This document shows positions 36,501-47,390 of a stretch of 64,000 bases of DNA, one piece after another; position 1 is the stretch's first letter, and each line of letters begins with the position of its first letter. A program made the translations under genes and the position numbers. This DNA is from Patiria pectinifera (lineage: Eukaryota > Echinodermata > Asteroidea > Valvatida > Asterinidae), in NCBI GenBank assembly GCA_029964075.1, contig CM057144.1, forward strand, positions 12,299,281-12,363,280. Direction: 5' to 3'. Under the pieces are notes generated by a model that searched no databases, had not been told where the DNA came from, and saw only the letters and a list, made by a program, of their open reading frames with translations.

Positions 36501-39217
36501 ATTGGAACTGTTGGGTGTGAATGACTGAGATTTACTGGTTTAAAATCGGAGGGTCATCATTTTTTTGCCAAAATAATTACTAATGAGTTTTTTGTCACTT
36601 CTGACAAGGCAAAAAAAAAATAGCAAAAAAAAACCCCTAGTTGTTTATAGTAAACTACGGACTCTTCCCGATTTATTTTCCTGACAGGGATGGAAATTGT
36701 GGACGAGCAGTCTCTCCAGAGCCTGGCGGCGGAACTTGAAGGAGAATGGACGGAGGTAGCGGAGCATCTTGGGTTTGACGATACCGATTGTGGCAGCATC
36801 AGTGCCGCTTACCCCGAATGCGGCAAGGAACAGGCTTGGCAGATGCTTGAAGCCCTGTTGGAGCGACATGATGGTCTTGTCAAGATGGGCGAATTGAAAG
36901 GCGCCCTCAAGAAAATCAATCGGTACGATCTGCTGAAGTTGCTGGGTAAGCATCTTGATATTTTCGAATGGTTATTTTCGGGAATCGGATGTCCAACCCA
37001 AGTGGAATTAAAGAACCTGACTCTTTTACCGAAACTATCTCCTGTCTTTTGATCAACAGGTGAGGAGATTCTGGAGACAACCACCATCCGCAAGATTGCT
37101 AGGGGCCTGGGTGAATCCTGGCCGGATTTGGCCCTCTATCTCCTGGATGAGATCCAATGTGAAGCGATCACGGAGTACAATTCAGAGCCCTGGCAGCAGG
37201 CCGAGGAGATGCTGGTTATTTGGAGACAAAACTTCATGGGCGATTATCCCGTGGAGCACTTGGGCAGAGCCCTGATAATAATTGACCGCCAAGATCTAGC
37301 TCAAGAACTCGGTAAGCCACATTAATCAACAATTAGAATGTTCCAAGTGGACACAGAACAGCCTTTTTCTTGAGTTTTCTTGAGAGTTTTCTTTTTTTTG
37401 AACTTGTTAATCATATAAGTATGTGCACAATCATTCATTAAACATTACAATCCCATCTTTACGTGTATATCAAAAACAAACATGGAGGATTAAACCCACA
37501 TCCGTGTGAAAAAAAACCACTCGAGAAATATTAGGAGTAAAACGAGTAAAACATATTCCTTATTTGTGAACATACTGAGAATCCACCCCACCCCAACCAA
37601 ATAAAACAAGAAGAAAATAAATATAAGTTTGTAATATGTTATATCTGTGCACCACATCACGGTCTCATTACAATTGCAGTACCGTCGCAACAGCTTCAAC
37701 CGTGTGGACGATGCGGCAATGCAAATCCCTTCAAGATGCGGCGATACATCAGCAAAGACTACGAAGGTTGTACCCGTGTGATTGGTCTTTGCTGCGCCTC
37801 ATGCGGCCAGGAGTGGCTCTCGGAGCGCTTCTTGTTCCATCCAGACGTGGACAACACTCGCCCTCGGGTGAAACTCGGTGGGGTCGTGCTTAAGGAACAA
37901 CTAGAGGTACCCGTGGAGAAAAACCCGGTCTTTCAGGTGAAGGACTGTCGCACTAAGATTGAATACTTCGACGACATTAGTCATTACTTAAAGGTAGGGG
38001 ATCATATCACGTGGCACCGCCCTTGGGGCATATGGCACCATGCAGTCGTGTCTGGCCTCAGTGATGAGGTTGGAAAGGTCAAAGTTATTCATTGGAATAA
38101 ACCAAACTGCAGCGTTTCGACGCAGATCGTTGAAGAAGAGCTTGACTTGCGCCAGCAGTGGGGAGACACTTTTCGTATCGATTATCCTGACGAGATTACC
38201 GCTGCCAACACGCCGGAGTTGGTTATTGCCCGGGCTGAATCGAGAAAGGGGGACATTGGTTACAATCTGTTCGGAGATAACTGCGAAGCGTTCGCGTCTT
38301 ACTGTAAGACCGGGATTGCGGAGAGTTGCCAGCTTGTCTGGCTGTATCACAAATACACGGAAATTGTGGAAAAAACGTTGACTGATCTTGCGAACGGCGT
38401 GTGGGGGGTTGGGTTTAGTCTCGTCAGGAAGATCGCTAATGATGCGTTGGCGGGGGGAGGAAAAGAAGCAATGGGTGCGGTGGCTGAAGCTGAGATCTGG
38501 GAGAGGATCGGGCAGGGTACTAACTTGATTGGAGCGGGCCTTGTGTTCGCTTTTGAAGGTAAAGCGTGCTACTGGGACCTCACACAGGTGTATGAGAAAA
38601 GAAAGTCAGGCGACATTTCTTTGAAAGATTTCATTAAAACTGCTTCACGGCGTGTGAGCGAAGCATTTGTTGGTGCCGGACTTGCTTCATGGTTAGGCGT
38701 GCAGGGGCAGGCTGCAGGGGGTGTTTTGGGCAATTTCATTCTGCCTGGAATAGGAGCGCCAATTGGTGCGTTTCTCGGAAGCGTCTTCGCAGGCACTTTG
38801 GGTTATGTTATCGGGAAACCCCTGGGCTCCATTGTCGGACCCCAAATCGGCCGTGCCATAACTTCGGCAATGGGGACCGACGACAGGGCAGTGGAGAGAA
38901 TCGAAGACCTGAACCCGGGAGACCAAGTCGTGTTTTACGGCAACCTGCTGCATCCAAGACACCACGCCATAGTGGTTGACCAGTTCCCAGGTGCGAAGAA
39001 AGTCCAGGTGGTACACAACACCTACGAGCAGGGTGTGGTAGAGGAGAAAGTTGATTTCAACCAGCCTGTCTATAGGCTGGTGTACGACGAGCGGAAGTGT
39101 TATCCGCCTGACGAGGTGATCCAGAGGGCCCGATCTAAGATCGGGGACGAGACCTACCGATACTCCTTAGTCTGGAATAACTGTAAACATTTTGCTCAAT
39201 GGTGCAAACTGAAGTAG
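33595..39217 (+). CDS. Death-domain x4 / LRAT-like x2 protein, gene 2
   Basis: Predicted exons: 33595-33607, 34705-34962, 35351-35605, 36688-36945, 37060-37311, 37680-39217, all phase 1 with AG/GT borders; 857 aa. Domain order equals gene 1: four Death domains, Cys motif (CGRC ... CCASCGQEW), LRAT-like domain 1 with WHHAVV, VIHW and DNCEAF, linker, Gly-rich hydrophobic stretch, LRAT-like domain 2 with HHAIV, VVHNTY and NNCKHF. Death domain 1 differs from gene 1 at almost no residue; Death domain 2 and the linker after LRAT domain 1 differ much more, and the linker is three residues longer. Death domain 4 is one residue shorter (LLDE against LLMDE). All putative catalytic residues are kept. 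Intron 1 is only 1.1 kb, lacking the transposon of gene 1. Function is inferred as for gene 1. Confidence 0.88.
35681..36194. mobile_element. piggyBac-like MITE, 514 bp, TTAA target
   Basis: In gene 1 the intron reads GAGCCTTAAATCATCAG (TTAA at 22609-22612). Here TTAA stands on both sides of a 514-bp insert (35677-35680 and 36195-36198). The ends are inverted repeats, AGGGAATATACATCATTTGC against AGGGAAAATACAACATTTGC, three mismatches in 20. A duplicated TTAA is the mark of piggyBac-type insertion. No transposase is present. Confidence 0.85.
36205..36345 (+). repeat. SINE-tail fragment with (AAT)n and a 31-bp tandem duplication
   Basis: An (AAT)n run is followed by ACTGGATTTATAGAGCGCC and CCAAAGGATACAAGGCGCT, which resembles the tail of the SINE at 44.4 kb. 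Then AGGATAGGTTAAACAAGTAAC-type sequence occurs twice in direct tandem. The paralogous intron lacks this block, so it inserted after the duplication. Confidence 0.55.
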
Positions 39218-40710
39218 CTCACTCACAATACGGTCTGGTTTGAAACTGCAGTTTCTATAATGAAATTGATTTGTATGCTGGATTGGTTGTTTGTGTCTTG
39301 ATCGGTTGGTGGAGTGCAGTTGACCGCACGTACGATACGTTGCTTTTTTGAGATACCTGATTTGTTCACGTTGGTGGATCAGTAGGTATAGGATGGTGTG
39401 AATGTACAATATAGCCTGGCTCTCTAAATTGCCAATATCTCTCAACATTATTTAGTTCTGTTCTTAAGCGCACACCTCACCCCTTTTTTCGTGGCTGCTT
39501 CGCGTTAGCTCACAACGTTAGAGTGTTTTATAGATGAGTGCCATGCTGTTGCCCTTGATATGGTCCCCTTGATATAGTACCCCCTCAACGGTAAGAAAGA
39601 AAATGCAAAATAGTTTGTCAGTGACAGACAAGCATTGATTTTTATGTAAATAGATGAACTTACTTCATTTCGAAATTTATTTATTTATTTTTTTGTTGCA
39701 CATTTTTGTTATTTAAAAAAAAGTTAAAGTTACAGGTGACATTATTTTGACTCTTTAATGTAAGTATATAGACAATATCTGTCACAGAAAAAAACCCGAC
39801 AACTCACATGTAGTCATGTGCCCATTTACAGTAAGGACTGGATTTTACAGAGTATAGATTTCATTGCACATCGGTATTTGTGTGCTTGGGTGAAAGAGTG
39901 ATTTCAAAAATGGTGCGAGCATTTTCTACAGCAATGAGATAAAAAAGCTGAATATGTAGATTTTTTTAACGTAAGTTGCCAGTAAGTGCTTATACATGTT
40001 CATTACATCTTTTTCAGTCTTTGAAACTGATACGTCTTTTCTAACTTATTTCCATTTCTATTATATCCCAGCTTTATGTGAATTTTAATATTGTAGAGAC
40101 AAGGAAAAGTAAATACAACATTGAACTAGAATCTTATGTTTAGTTTCGTTAATGTAAAGGTAAATGGAATATAACCGTTTTGCATCACTGTTGTAACCAT
40201 TTTTGTTTTGTTTACAGAGCGCAATTAAAGAGACAAACAAATTCTCAAATATTCAGTTGTGATAAATAGAGACATGTGAAAACGATCTAAAGTATTCTCA
40301 TGTCGGGGAGAGATCGATATGCAAAAATTGTTTACCACTTTTAATCTCTTGCAAACGGAAAAGTTGGTGTCTTTAGCAAAGTACAGACAGTATTCACTAT
40401 TTATAAAACATCCGGGGTGTTACGAACAAAAATGTGACAGGTATTGCAAGGATTCATGCTCGATTTGTCACTAAATAAAATTGTTCTTTAAATCAATTTT
40501 TTCCACTAATTTTGTTGATTCCATTATCTTAACTATTATTATGACATGGCTTACCACCCCACCCCTCGGCCGGCCAACCTCCCCCCCCCCTAAAAATAAA
40601 GGCCCAGCCTATAGCTGGCTAATGACACTCTTGCTCGTGATATTATAGGCCGAATATTATTGGACGGGTAGATCTGGGGGCAGGGGTCACAGCCTTTTTT
40701 TGGGGGGGGG

Positions 40711-41454
40711 TGATATTTCAACCAGAAGAGGTCTGGGTCTGCCAGCCGCCCCTCCCAAGAAAATAACTAGATCCGCAATACACTTCCCTCCCCCAATACA
40801 AATAAATAAATAGAAATACATGTACATACATTATGTTTGCAGCTTTACTACTGTTTACATTAGCCTAGCAATGCAAACGATGCAAATCTTTTGAGTGTTC
40901 GAAACACGATTGTGAACTTTCATTATCAAGCGTGTTCCAAAGTTGACCTTAAATTGGCCCACGAAATCCCCCCCAAATTCTTTACAATGCATTTCTCACA
41001 CCGGGTTTTTCCCTACCAACGCAATGGCGCAGTGTTGACAACCTCGTCCCCTGTAGTCACGCCATTTCGACATCGGTTTCATTGTTTGTGATATTTCAAC
41101 CAGAAGAGGTCTGGGTCTACCAGCCGCCCCTCCCAAGAAGATAACTAGATCCGCAATACACTGCCCTCCCCAGATTAAAAATAAATAAATAGAAATACAT
41201 ACATAAGTTTGCAGCTTCACTACTGTTTACATTAGCCTAGCAATACGAACAATGCAAATCTTTTGAGTGTTCGAAACACGATTGTGAACTTTCATTATCA
41301 AGCGTGTTCCAAAGTTGACCTTAAATTGACCCACGAAATCCCCCTCAAAATTCTTCACAATGCATTTCTCACACCGGGTTTTTCCCTACCAACGCAGTGG
41401 CGCAGTGTCGACAACCTCGTCCCCTGTAGTCACGTCATTTTGACATCGGTTTCA
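40711..41454 (+). repeat. 378-bp tandem duplication
   Basis: Sequence from TGATATTTCAACCAGAAGAG to CATCGGTTTCATTG at 40711-41088 is repeated at 41089-41454 with few differences. Duplicate short frames starting MSVRNTIVNFHYQ appear in both copies but soon end and match nothing I know. The first copy overlaps the right edge of duplication unit 2. Confidence 0.85.
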
Positions 41455-42160
41455 TGGGGCCAGGAGCTCGTTTTGTGGAGAGGAGGTTGCAGCGTGGGCG
41501 ACATTATTATATGCTGTATAGCGTTGGTGAGAGCAGTATAAGAAAGTGGGCAACCGTTGCCTCTTGTCTTGCCGAGTCCACCAGTTTTAAAACACTTTCC
41601 GTCGGTTTCCAAAGACTGTGCGGTGTCATTCCGATCCTCCACAAGTGCTAGAGCAATTTCGACGGTTAACCATTTCGACGTATCGTACACTGCCGCTGGA
41701 ACTGAGGTAATAATACATTAAATAAAAAAAGAAGAGTAGCTCAATTGTATTTCAAAATTGTTTTGAAAACCGAAGATGAAGGAGATTTTGCGTATTTCGG
41801 ATTGTTTCTGGATTTTGTTGTATTTATTCATCTTAATTGACCTGCGAGCTAAGACTTCTCAAAAGGAGAAGAAAACAGAAATAATGCCCTGTACATGCGA
41901 TCATGTGGACCATGTTATCAGGATCTATCACCATAGCTAGCATCGAGTGACGTGCTTATGTGGGTTTCACATACTGTTTCCTCGAAATGCAGTGTCCTGT
42001 GCACTGAACTGAAACATAACTAGTGTAGTTTATTAAAAAGAATAAAGAAAATTACAACGGAAATACAGATGATTCAATAATAATTGATATTAATAATTAA
42101 TATATAAAATTAACAAGTTGGAACATTCACATTGAGAAAGAGCAACTTCCAAAATGCAAT
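41455..42160. other. unique stretch, possible untranslated exon
   Basis: A GC-balanced segment ending CTGCCGCTGGAACTGAG, followed by GTAATA at 41709, has the look of a first exon with splice donor. It could feed the small coding exon at 44.2 kb. This is only a possibility; nothing in the sequence proves transcription. Confidence 0.2.
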
Positions 42161-42171
42161 ATTAAGCAACG

Positions 42172-42250
42172 TACAACGTCCATATTGAAAAGATACAACG
42201 TTCATATTGAGAAGATACAAGGTTCATATTGAAAAAGGTCAACATTAAAA
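42172..42250 (+). repeat. short tandem repeat, about 24-bp unit
   Basis: ACAACGTCCATATTGAAAAG, then ACAACGTTCATATTGAGAAG, then ACAAGGTTCATATTGAAAAA follow one another; a weaker unit lies just upstream at 42120. No coding value seen. Confidence 0.6.
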
Positions 42251-42884
42251 TGTCGTTCCAGGGCCTCCCTAGGGAACAGTATATAGTATATGTAAGGCCG
42301 TCTTTTAAACTTTGCGTAGTCAGTTGCAAATTTATTTTTTGGTGCAAAGCTAGCTATACAGAGCGCTAACTTAGTTTAAACAGATGTTATTCAAGTCCCG
42401 TATGAGCCCATAATGTTGATGCAAAGTTCAAAACCTATGTTGCCACCGCCGGCACAAGGTAATAAGGTTCAATCTTGGCGCTCAACTTCATGAGCTGGGA
42501 AAAAGGGCACAGCAGGGTTTTAATTCGGTTAAAAATGGGAGGGTTAATAAATTCCACCAATAAACTTTATGACTTTTTAAACGTTATTTTGCAAACGATT
42601 TATAGTGGGGAGGGGGACAACAAAAAGCCAGATATCCGGCCAGGGGCGTATACCCGGGGGATGGGGGTATATACCCACCCCCATACACTTTTAGACCGGG
42701 GGATGGGCTATTGAATCATCCCCCCACTTTTTCGAGATGATAAAAACAAAATGCTGATTTTGAGGTATTTTTCGAACATCCCAACAACCCAAATGTATTC
42801 AATAGCACTGATAAGTGGAGAAACAAAGTATAAAATCTTTTAAAATGCGTTGTTTATGTAAGCGCGAATATATATACATGATGA

Positions 42885-43036
42885 TAAACACTGATATCCC
42901 GAAGAGCGCCCCTAGTGAAATGTGGTGTCCAGCCCCCCCCCCTTTCGAATTTCTACGGCCGGGCAATTTTAAGATCTTGATCATACCCCGTACCCCATCC
43001 CCCAACCCCCCACTCGCCGGCACAGATTTACACCAC
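42885..43036 (-). repeat. second copy of the dispersed repeat at 8465-8600
   Basis: Reverse complement of the earlier copy, running through GAGCGCCCCTAGTGAAATG, GGTGTCCAGCC, ATTTCTACGGCCGGGCAA and CGCCGGCACAGATT. The block just before it (42641-42720) begins CCAGGGGCGTATACCC and holds inverted CCCC/GGGG motifs, probably another short DNA transposon end. Confidence 0.6.
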
Positions 43037-44187
43037 TGTAATCCGGCGTTGGTGTCGGGGGAAAACGGATTGTAATTGGCTGAAACCGAAACCTGTACAT
43101 CAACATTGATTATTTGCAGATCAGAAATAACTGTGGAAGTCAGTTAATCCTGAAGTTACCCGCTGATTCTTCACCATAGAACAGGACACTTAAGAGAAAG
43201 TAAGGTCAGGTTTTGGTCCTTTGAAGATTTGCCTAATGAATGTTTTCATTCAGAATAGTACAGGACCCTTTCGTTTCATAAGAATGAGGAAATTAAAGAT
43301 TAATATTTGTGTTGTAATGTATAGTTAAAGGCGGCCTTTATGAGATGATTTTTTCTTATGAACACAGTTTATGCAACTTTCTACTCCTTTATTATGAGAA
43401 CTATCTGTCATCCCTTTTTGGTTAATTTGATTGAAAAGTGCCTTTTTTAAAACATTTAAAATTGCACGTGGTTTTCCTGACAAATGAGGGCGCTTTTGCT
43501 GTGATGTCATTTCAGGAAGAAGCTGTGCAGTTTAGGGGTTTTCTGTTCAAATTGTGAACGGAGCCCAACATTTGCTCATTGAAAACTTTGTGATTGAAAA
43601 CTTTGTGAGAAAAGTTTGTTCACTGGCATACTGTCATGGACTGATACAACACCAAAGTTACCAAAGAACAGAACATTTGGTCCCCCATAAAAAAATTGTC
43701 ATTCTTTCCCAAATCGCCCCCCTCCCCCAACTTCACGAGCGGCCTTTGCTGCACGAGTGCCCATCTTAACATCGCGCGAAGGTCTAAAATAACCGCCACG
43801 AAAGGCGCGAGTTATTGTCCATAGACGGTCCGCCTTGAAGGGCGCCCCCATAGAAAGAGTTGAACCCCTGTCTATCTTTCAGCACGGATGTTACAGAAAT
43901 TTGGCGCCCCTCCACTGAACTTCCAGATCCCGCCCGCCCCCTCCCCTCCCCCTCCCCCTCCCCCATTGTGAATATTGTCGTAGTCATCTACGTGTAACTT
44001 GACTGTTAATTCTGACCATTTTTAAAGAGTTTTTTTTGTAAGATCACCTTGTGTTCAATTAGATAGTCCTTGTCGAGTTTAAGGCTCGTTTAAAGAGAAG
44101 ACCTATCGGTAAAAAAGTTTTTCGCTGAGTAATTCATCCCTCGATGTGTTTCTCAACCAATGCTTACTCTTATTATTCTTTCAGATC

Positions 44188-44385
44188 ATGAGTGATGAGA
44201 GTTGTGAATGTTTAGGCAACACACTCCTCCAAGCAATCATGTCTGGGCTTATTGGCATGGGCGGAGCCGCAGCCTGCGGATGCACAACACATGGCATCCT
44301 TTGTTGTGGAGGGATCTGCGGAGTGATCTGCATCGTGTTGAAGATATGCAAATGTGTAATGGAAGCTACGCCTAGAAAATACTAG
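44188..44385 (+). CDS. small Cys/Gly-rich hydrophobic protein (last exon)
   Basis: A 65-codon frame starts three bases after a strong acceptor (TTATTATTCTTTCAG|ATCATG), so it is probably the coding exon of a spliced transcript with an untranslated first exon upstream. The product begins MSDESCECLG, has a glycine- and cysteine-rich hydrophobic core (GLIGMGGAAACGCTTHG, CCGGICGVICIVL) and ends KICKCVMEATPRKY. Eleven cysteines in 65 residues without a signal peptide suggest either a membrane-inserting or a lipidated protein; I do not recognise the family. A SINE starts about eight bases after the stop codon. It may instead be the last part of a longer protein. Confidence 0.5.
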   Translation: MSDESCECLGNTLLQAIMSGLIGMGGAAACGCTTHGILCCGGICGVICIVLKICKCVMEATPRKY

Positions 44386-44392
44386 TCTATGT

Positions 44393-44683
44393 AATGATAT
44401 TAATATAGTGCTTATATAGCGCTTTATACCAAAGGTCTCAAAGCGCTTCACAATTATTACCCCTGTTCGTCAGGCCACGAGACCAGTTTCTGAAGCAGCT
44501 TGAGATCAGCGCAATCTGGTCTCCACCTTCACAGGTACCCATTTATACTCCTGGGTGGAGAGAGGCAATTGTAGTAAAGTGTCTTGACCAAGAACACAAG
44601 CACAATGTTTCCCGTCCGGGTTCGAACCCACGTACCGCGGCAAGTGAGCCGAACACCGTAACCATTGGACCACAGCGCTCTGT
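44393..44683 (-). mobile_element. tRNA-derived SINE
   Basis: On the minus strand the head is tRNA-like: box A-like TGGTCCAATGG (44663-44673) and a perfect box B GGTTCGAACCC (44619-44629), in a context resembling the D and T arms. The body follows, and the 3' part reads AAAGCGCTTTGAGACCTTTG then GCGCTATATAAGCACTAT. It would be transcribed by RNA polymerase III and moved by a LINE. It is not a functional tRNA gene: the acceptor stem cannot be formed. Confidence 0.8.
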
Positions 44684-44824
44684 AATAGAGAATGCCGTGG
44701 TCTATGATAATGTGAACAGATTCGCTGATTAATTAGGCAAGACAACTCTAGATTTTGACCAATTAGCGGGCGCTTTCTATATCATTGGCCCCTGTATATC
44801 GGGTGTTCAGTCATTTTCCCAGAC

Positions 44825-45305
44825 CAACAAAAGTGCCCCTCTCGCGGTCATAAATGTGCCCCCTCGAGATGAAAACAAAACTGCCCCTCAAACGCACGCA
44901 TGAAAGCATTATGATTGCGCTTTAAAATATCTCTGCAAAAGTGCTCCTCAAAAAGACAAATACCCCTCGCGCATTAACAATTACAAGACTGTGAACCTTC
45001 TCGAGATGGAAAACCATCCCTTGAAAGCACAAATACCCCTCTCGCAACAATAAAATTGTGCCCCACTTGAGATGGGAAATTGGCCATCAAAATCAATAGC
45101 GCTCCTCTTCCGATAACTTATCGAGATGGAAAACTGCCCTTCGATAGCACAATTAGTGCCCCGCTTGTAACATTAAAGCTGTGCCCCTCTCAAGGTGGAA
45201 AACTGGCCTTTAAGAAAATAATAGTGCTCGTCACGCGATTAAAATGGTCACAAAACCGGCTATCAAAAGCAACAGTGCCCCTCTCACGATAAAAAATGGT
45301 CCCTT
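44825..45305 (+). repeat. degenerate tandem repeat, about 65-bp unit, roughly seven copies
   Basis: Units follow the pattern AGTGCCCCTCTCGC, a short A/T stretch, GTGCCCCTCTCGAGATGG, AAAACTGCCCCTCAAA and AGCAC. Divergence between units is high. Frames inside are not conserved from unit to unit. Confidence 0.6.
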
Positions 45306-46402
45306 TGCATAGGCCTTACTAGTCAAATTCAAGGGCGGACCCAGAGAGGTTACTGCCGGGGGTGTGCCAGAGGCCGAAGGGCTCTCTCAAGTGAAAATTT
45401 ACCTTATTTGAGAACAATTCGGCTTTATTGAGACTGTTTCAGGAATAGGCCCTACATTGTAATTTTTTGAGTAAGGGTTACCTCTCTAAAAGAGTGAATG
45501 AACTTTTAAAAAAAAATTTAACGCAAACATTTTTAAAAGTGTATAATCAATGTTGTTAGTAAATTTGTTCCGGGTAACATGTATTCCTTGCAATGTGGAT
45601 GAAAACAGTTTCAAAATTTCTCCTCTTTCACACCGACGGAAGGTGCCTTTTTGTCTGAGCAAGTGCCCCTTTTTGGTGATGCACCGTAGTTTGAAAAGCG
45701 TTCCACCGCCACTAAATGGTGTCGCGGAATAGGATACCCCAGTTTCTCAAGACATCGAATTGTTAAAAATATTAAAAATTACAAAGATGCAATGTGATGA
45801 ACACTCCCATCCATTTTTCACTGTTCCACTAAAAATAACACGAGAAGGGAGAATTGTTTATAAAGAGGGATGAGTTACATTTGTAATTAACACAAGGCAT
45901 TTGTTTTATTAAATTTTGCCTTCTGGGCCGCCGAAGTATTTTAATACACAATGTAAATCAACAATTCATTGCGGCAACTCAAATATAATGCTTTCGTTTT
46001 ACTATATTTTTAGTTTACACTAAGCTGTCTGTTAGTACTTCCCAATCCTTAAGAAAGGTTTTCAGAATTAAGTGTCTATTTAATATATGCTTCTGTTTTT
46101 GTTTTCCTTGTTGCCTAAGCTTTTGTGAGTTTCCCGTATTTAGGCGAACATTAACTTTTCCTGACATGGCAGGTCTCTGTTATTCCATTTTCATTTGTTT
46201 TGCGATCAAATTATGTCCTGGTTGCAACTTTTGCCAGTTTCATTATAAGATTCATAAAAGCCAAATAAATGCTTGCTACTCTCCAAATGTAAAAGAGTAA
46301 AAAAAAAACACTCTATTAAAGAGCCATTATGGGGGACAACTATTTTCGAGTGGTATTTCACTCTTTTAGAGTGCAGTTTGCATTTTTTGGAGTGGTTTTT
46401 CA

Positions 46403-46713
46403 CAGGCGCGGTTCTAGAACAAATATTTTTGGGGGCTAGCACGGTGGACCCAGAATTTTTTCAGGGAGGCGTGCTGAAATGTGGACCGGTTATTTTTTCC
46501 TGACACTTAGGCCTCCGAAAATCAATAGGGGGGGGGGGCTAATGCACCCTTGTCACGGCTATTTCTTCTTTAGGGGGAGACTGTTCGCATGTACATCACA
46601 ATCCTTCTTTTTGCTAATGCAATTTATTTTTTTTACGGGATTTATTTTGGGGGGGCTAGACAAAAAAAAATGGGGGGGGGCCTACAGCCCCCTAGCCCGT
46701 AGAACCGCGCCTG
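46403..46713. mobile_element. hAT-like MITE, 311 bp, with 8-bp target duplication
   Basis: Ends are CAGGCGCGGTTCTA and TAGAACCGCGCCTG, a perfect 14-bp inverted repeat, and GTTTTTCA stands immediately outside both ends (46395-46402 and 46714-46721). The interior is G-run rich. The 46479-46973 open frame crosses the element border and is not a gene. Confidence 0.88.
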
Positions 46714-46899
46714 GTTTTTCAGTGTCATGGATCATATTGAAAAACCTTTCTAAAAGAGTTAATGTAACTTCCACTACTTTTAAAAAGCCACTTATTTGGG
46801 GGACGACTTTGAGTGGTTTTTTTTTCACTCTTTACATTTCAGAGCAGAGAGTATGTGCTGTTAACACATTATCTGTCTCAGAGTTGAAACGAGTCACTG

Positions 46900-46965
46900 A
46901 TTTCGAGTCGAGTCATTACGTTAAGAAGGTCGAGTTGAGTCGAGTCGAGTCAATTCGAGTCACGA
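46900..46965 (+). repeat. GAGTC simple repeat
   Basis: Imperfect CGAGTCGAGT/GAGTTGAGTC units. Similar ACTCGGTCCC-type repeats occur at 53.4 kb and 56.7 kb. Confidence 0.6.
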
Positions 46966-47390
46966 ATATTTGAACACTATAATAACAAATAAAGACGAGA
47001 GAAATTAATTTGTGTCACTAACAGTTAACAAGAAGTGAAACTTCGGTCTCACAGGCTATCTGGTTTGGCTTTGGCTCTTTCTTGTTTTTCTTTGATTAAA
47101 AGGTCATGACCCACAAATCCTGAAATCCAGAATTTGTTAAATTTATTTTTGAGGTTTTAGGAGCCAGCAGCAGACAAAAAATACAACAACAAAACTAAGC
47201 TGGAATAATTCAATAGGTCCCAAGAAGCATGTTTGCACCAAGTCATCAAAATAAAAACAAACATTAAATATGTGTCTTGGATTTGCCAAATTGTGTGTAA
47301 AACTATATACCAGTTAGGCCTAGACCCCCTATAGTTATTGATGGATTTCGAATCACGGGCTTGTTTTTAATCAGTTACCCATAGTCTTCT

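Larger units (their letters stand above)
28041..40766 (+). repeat. tandem segmental duplication, unit 2
   Basis: The left edge at about 28040 joins sequence related to 40766 (AACTAGATCCG) to sequence related to 13686 (GTGAAAATTGC), which is the junction expected for a head-to-tail duplication. The unit carries Reeler exons 4-6 only, the second complete Death-domain/LRAT gene and the 3' flank. Unit-specific additions are the LINE at 28.8-32.2 kb and a TTAA-flanked MITE at 35.7-36.2 kb. Confidence 0.85.

Noticed and set aside
44600-44690. tRNA gene
   Set aside because: Box B is perfect but the rest cannot form an acceptor stem or standard cloverleaf, and a SINE body follows.
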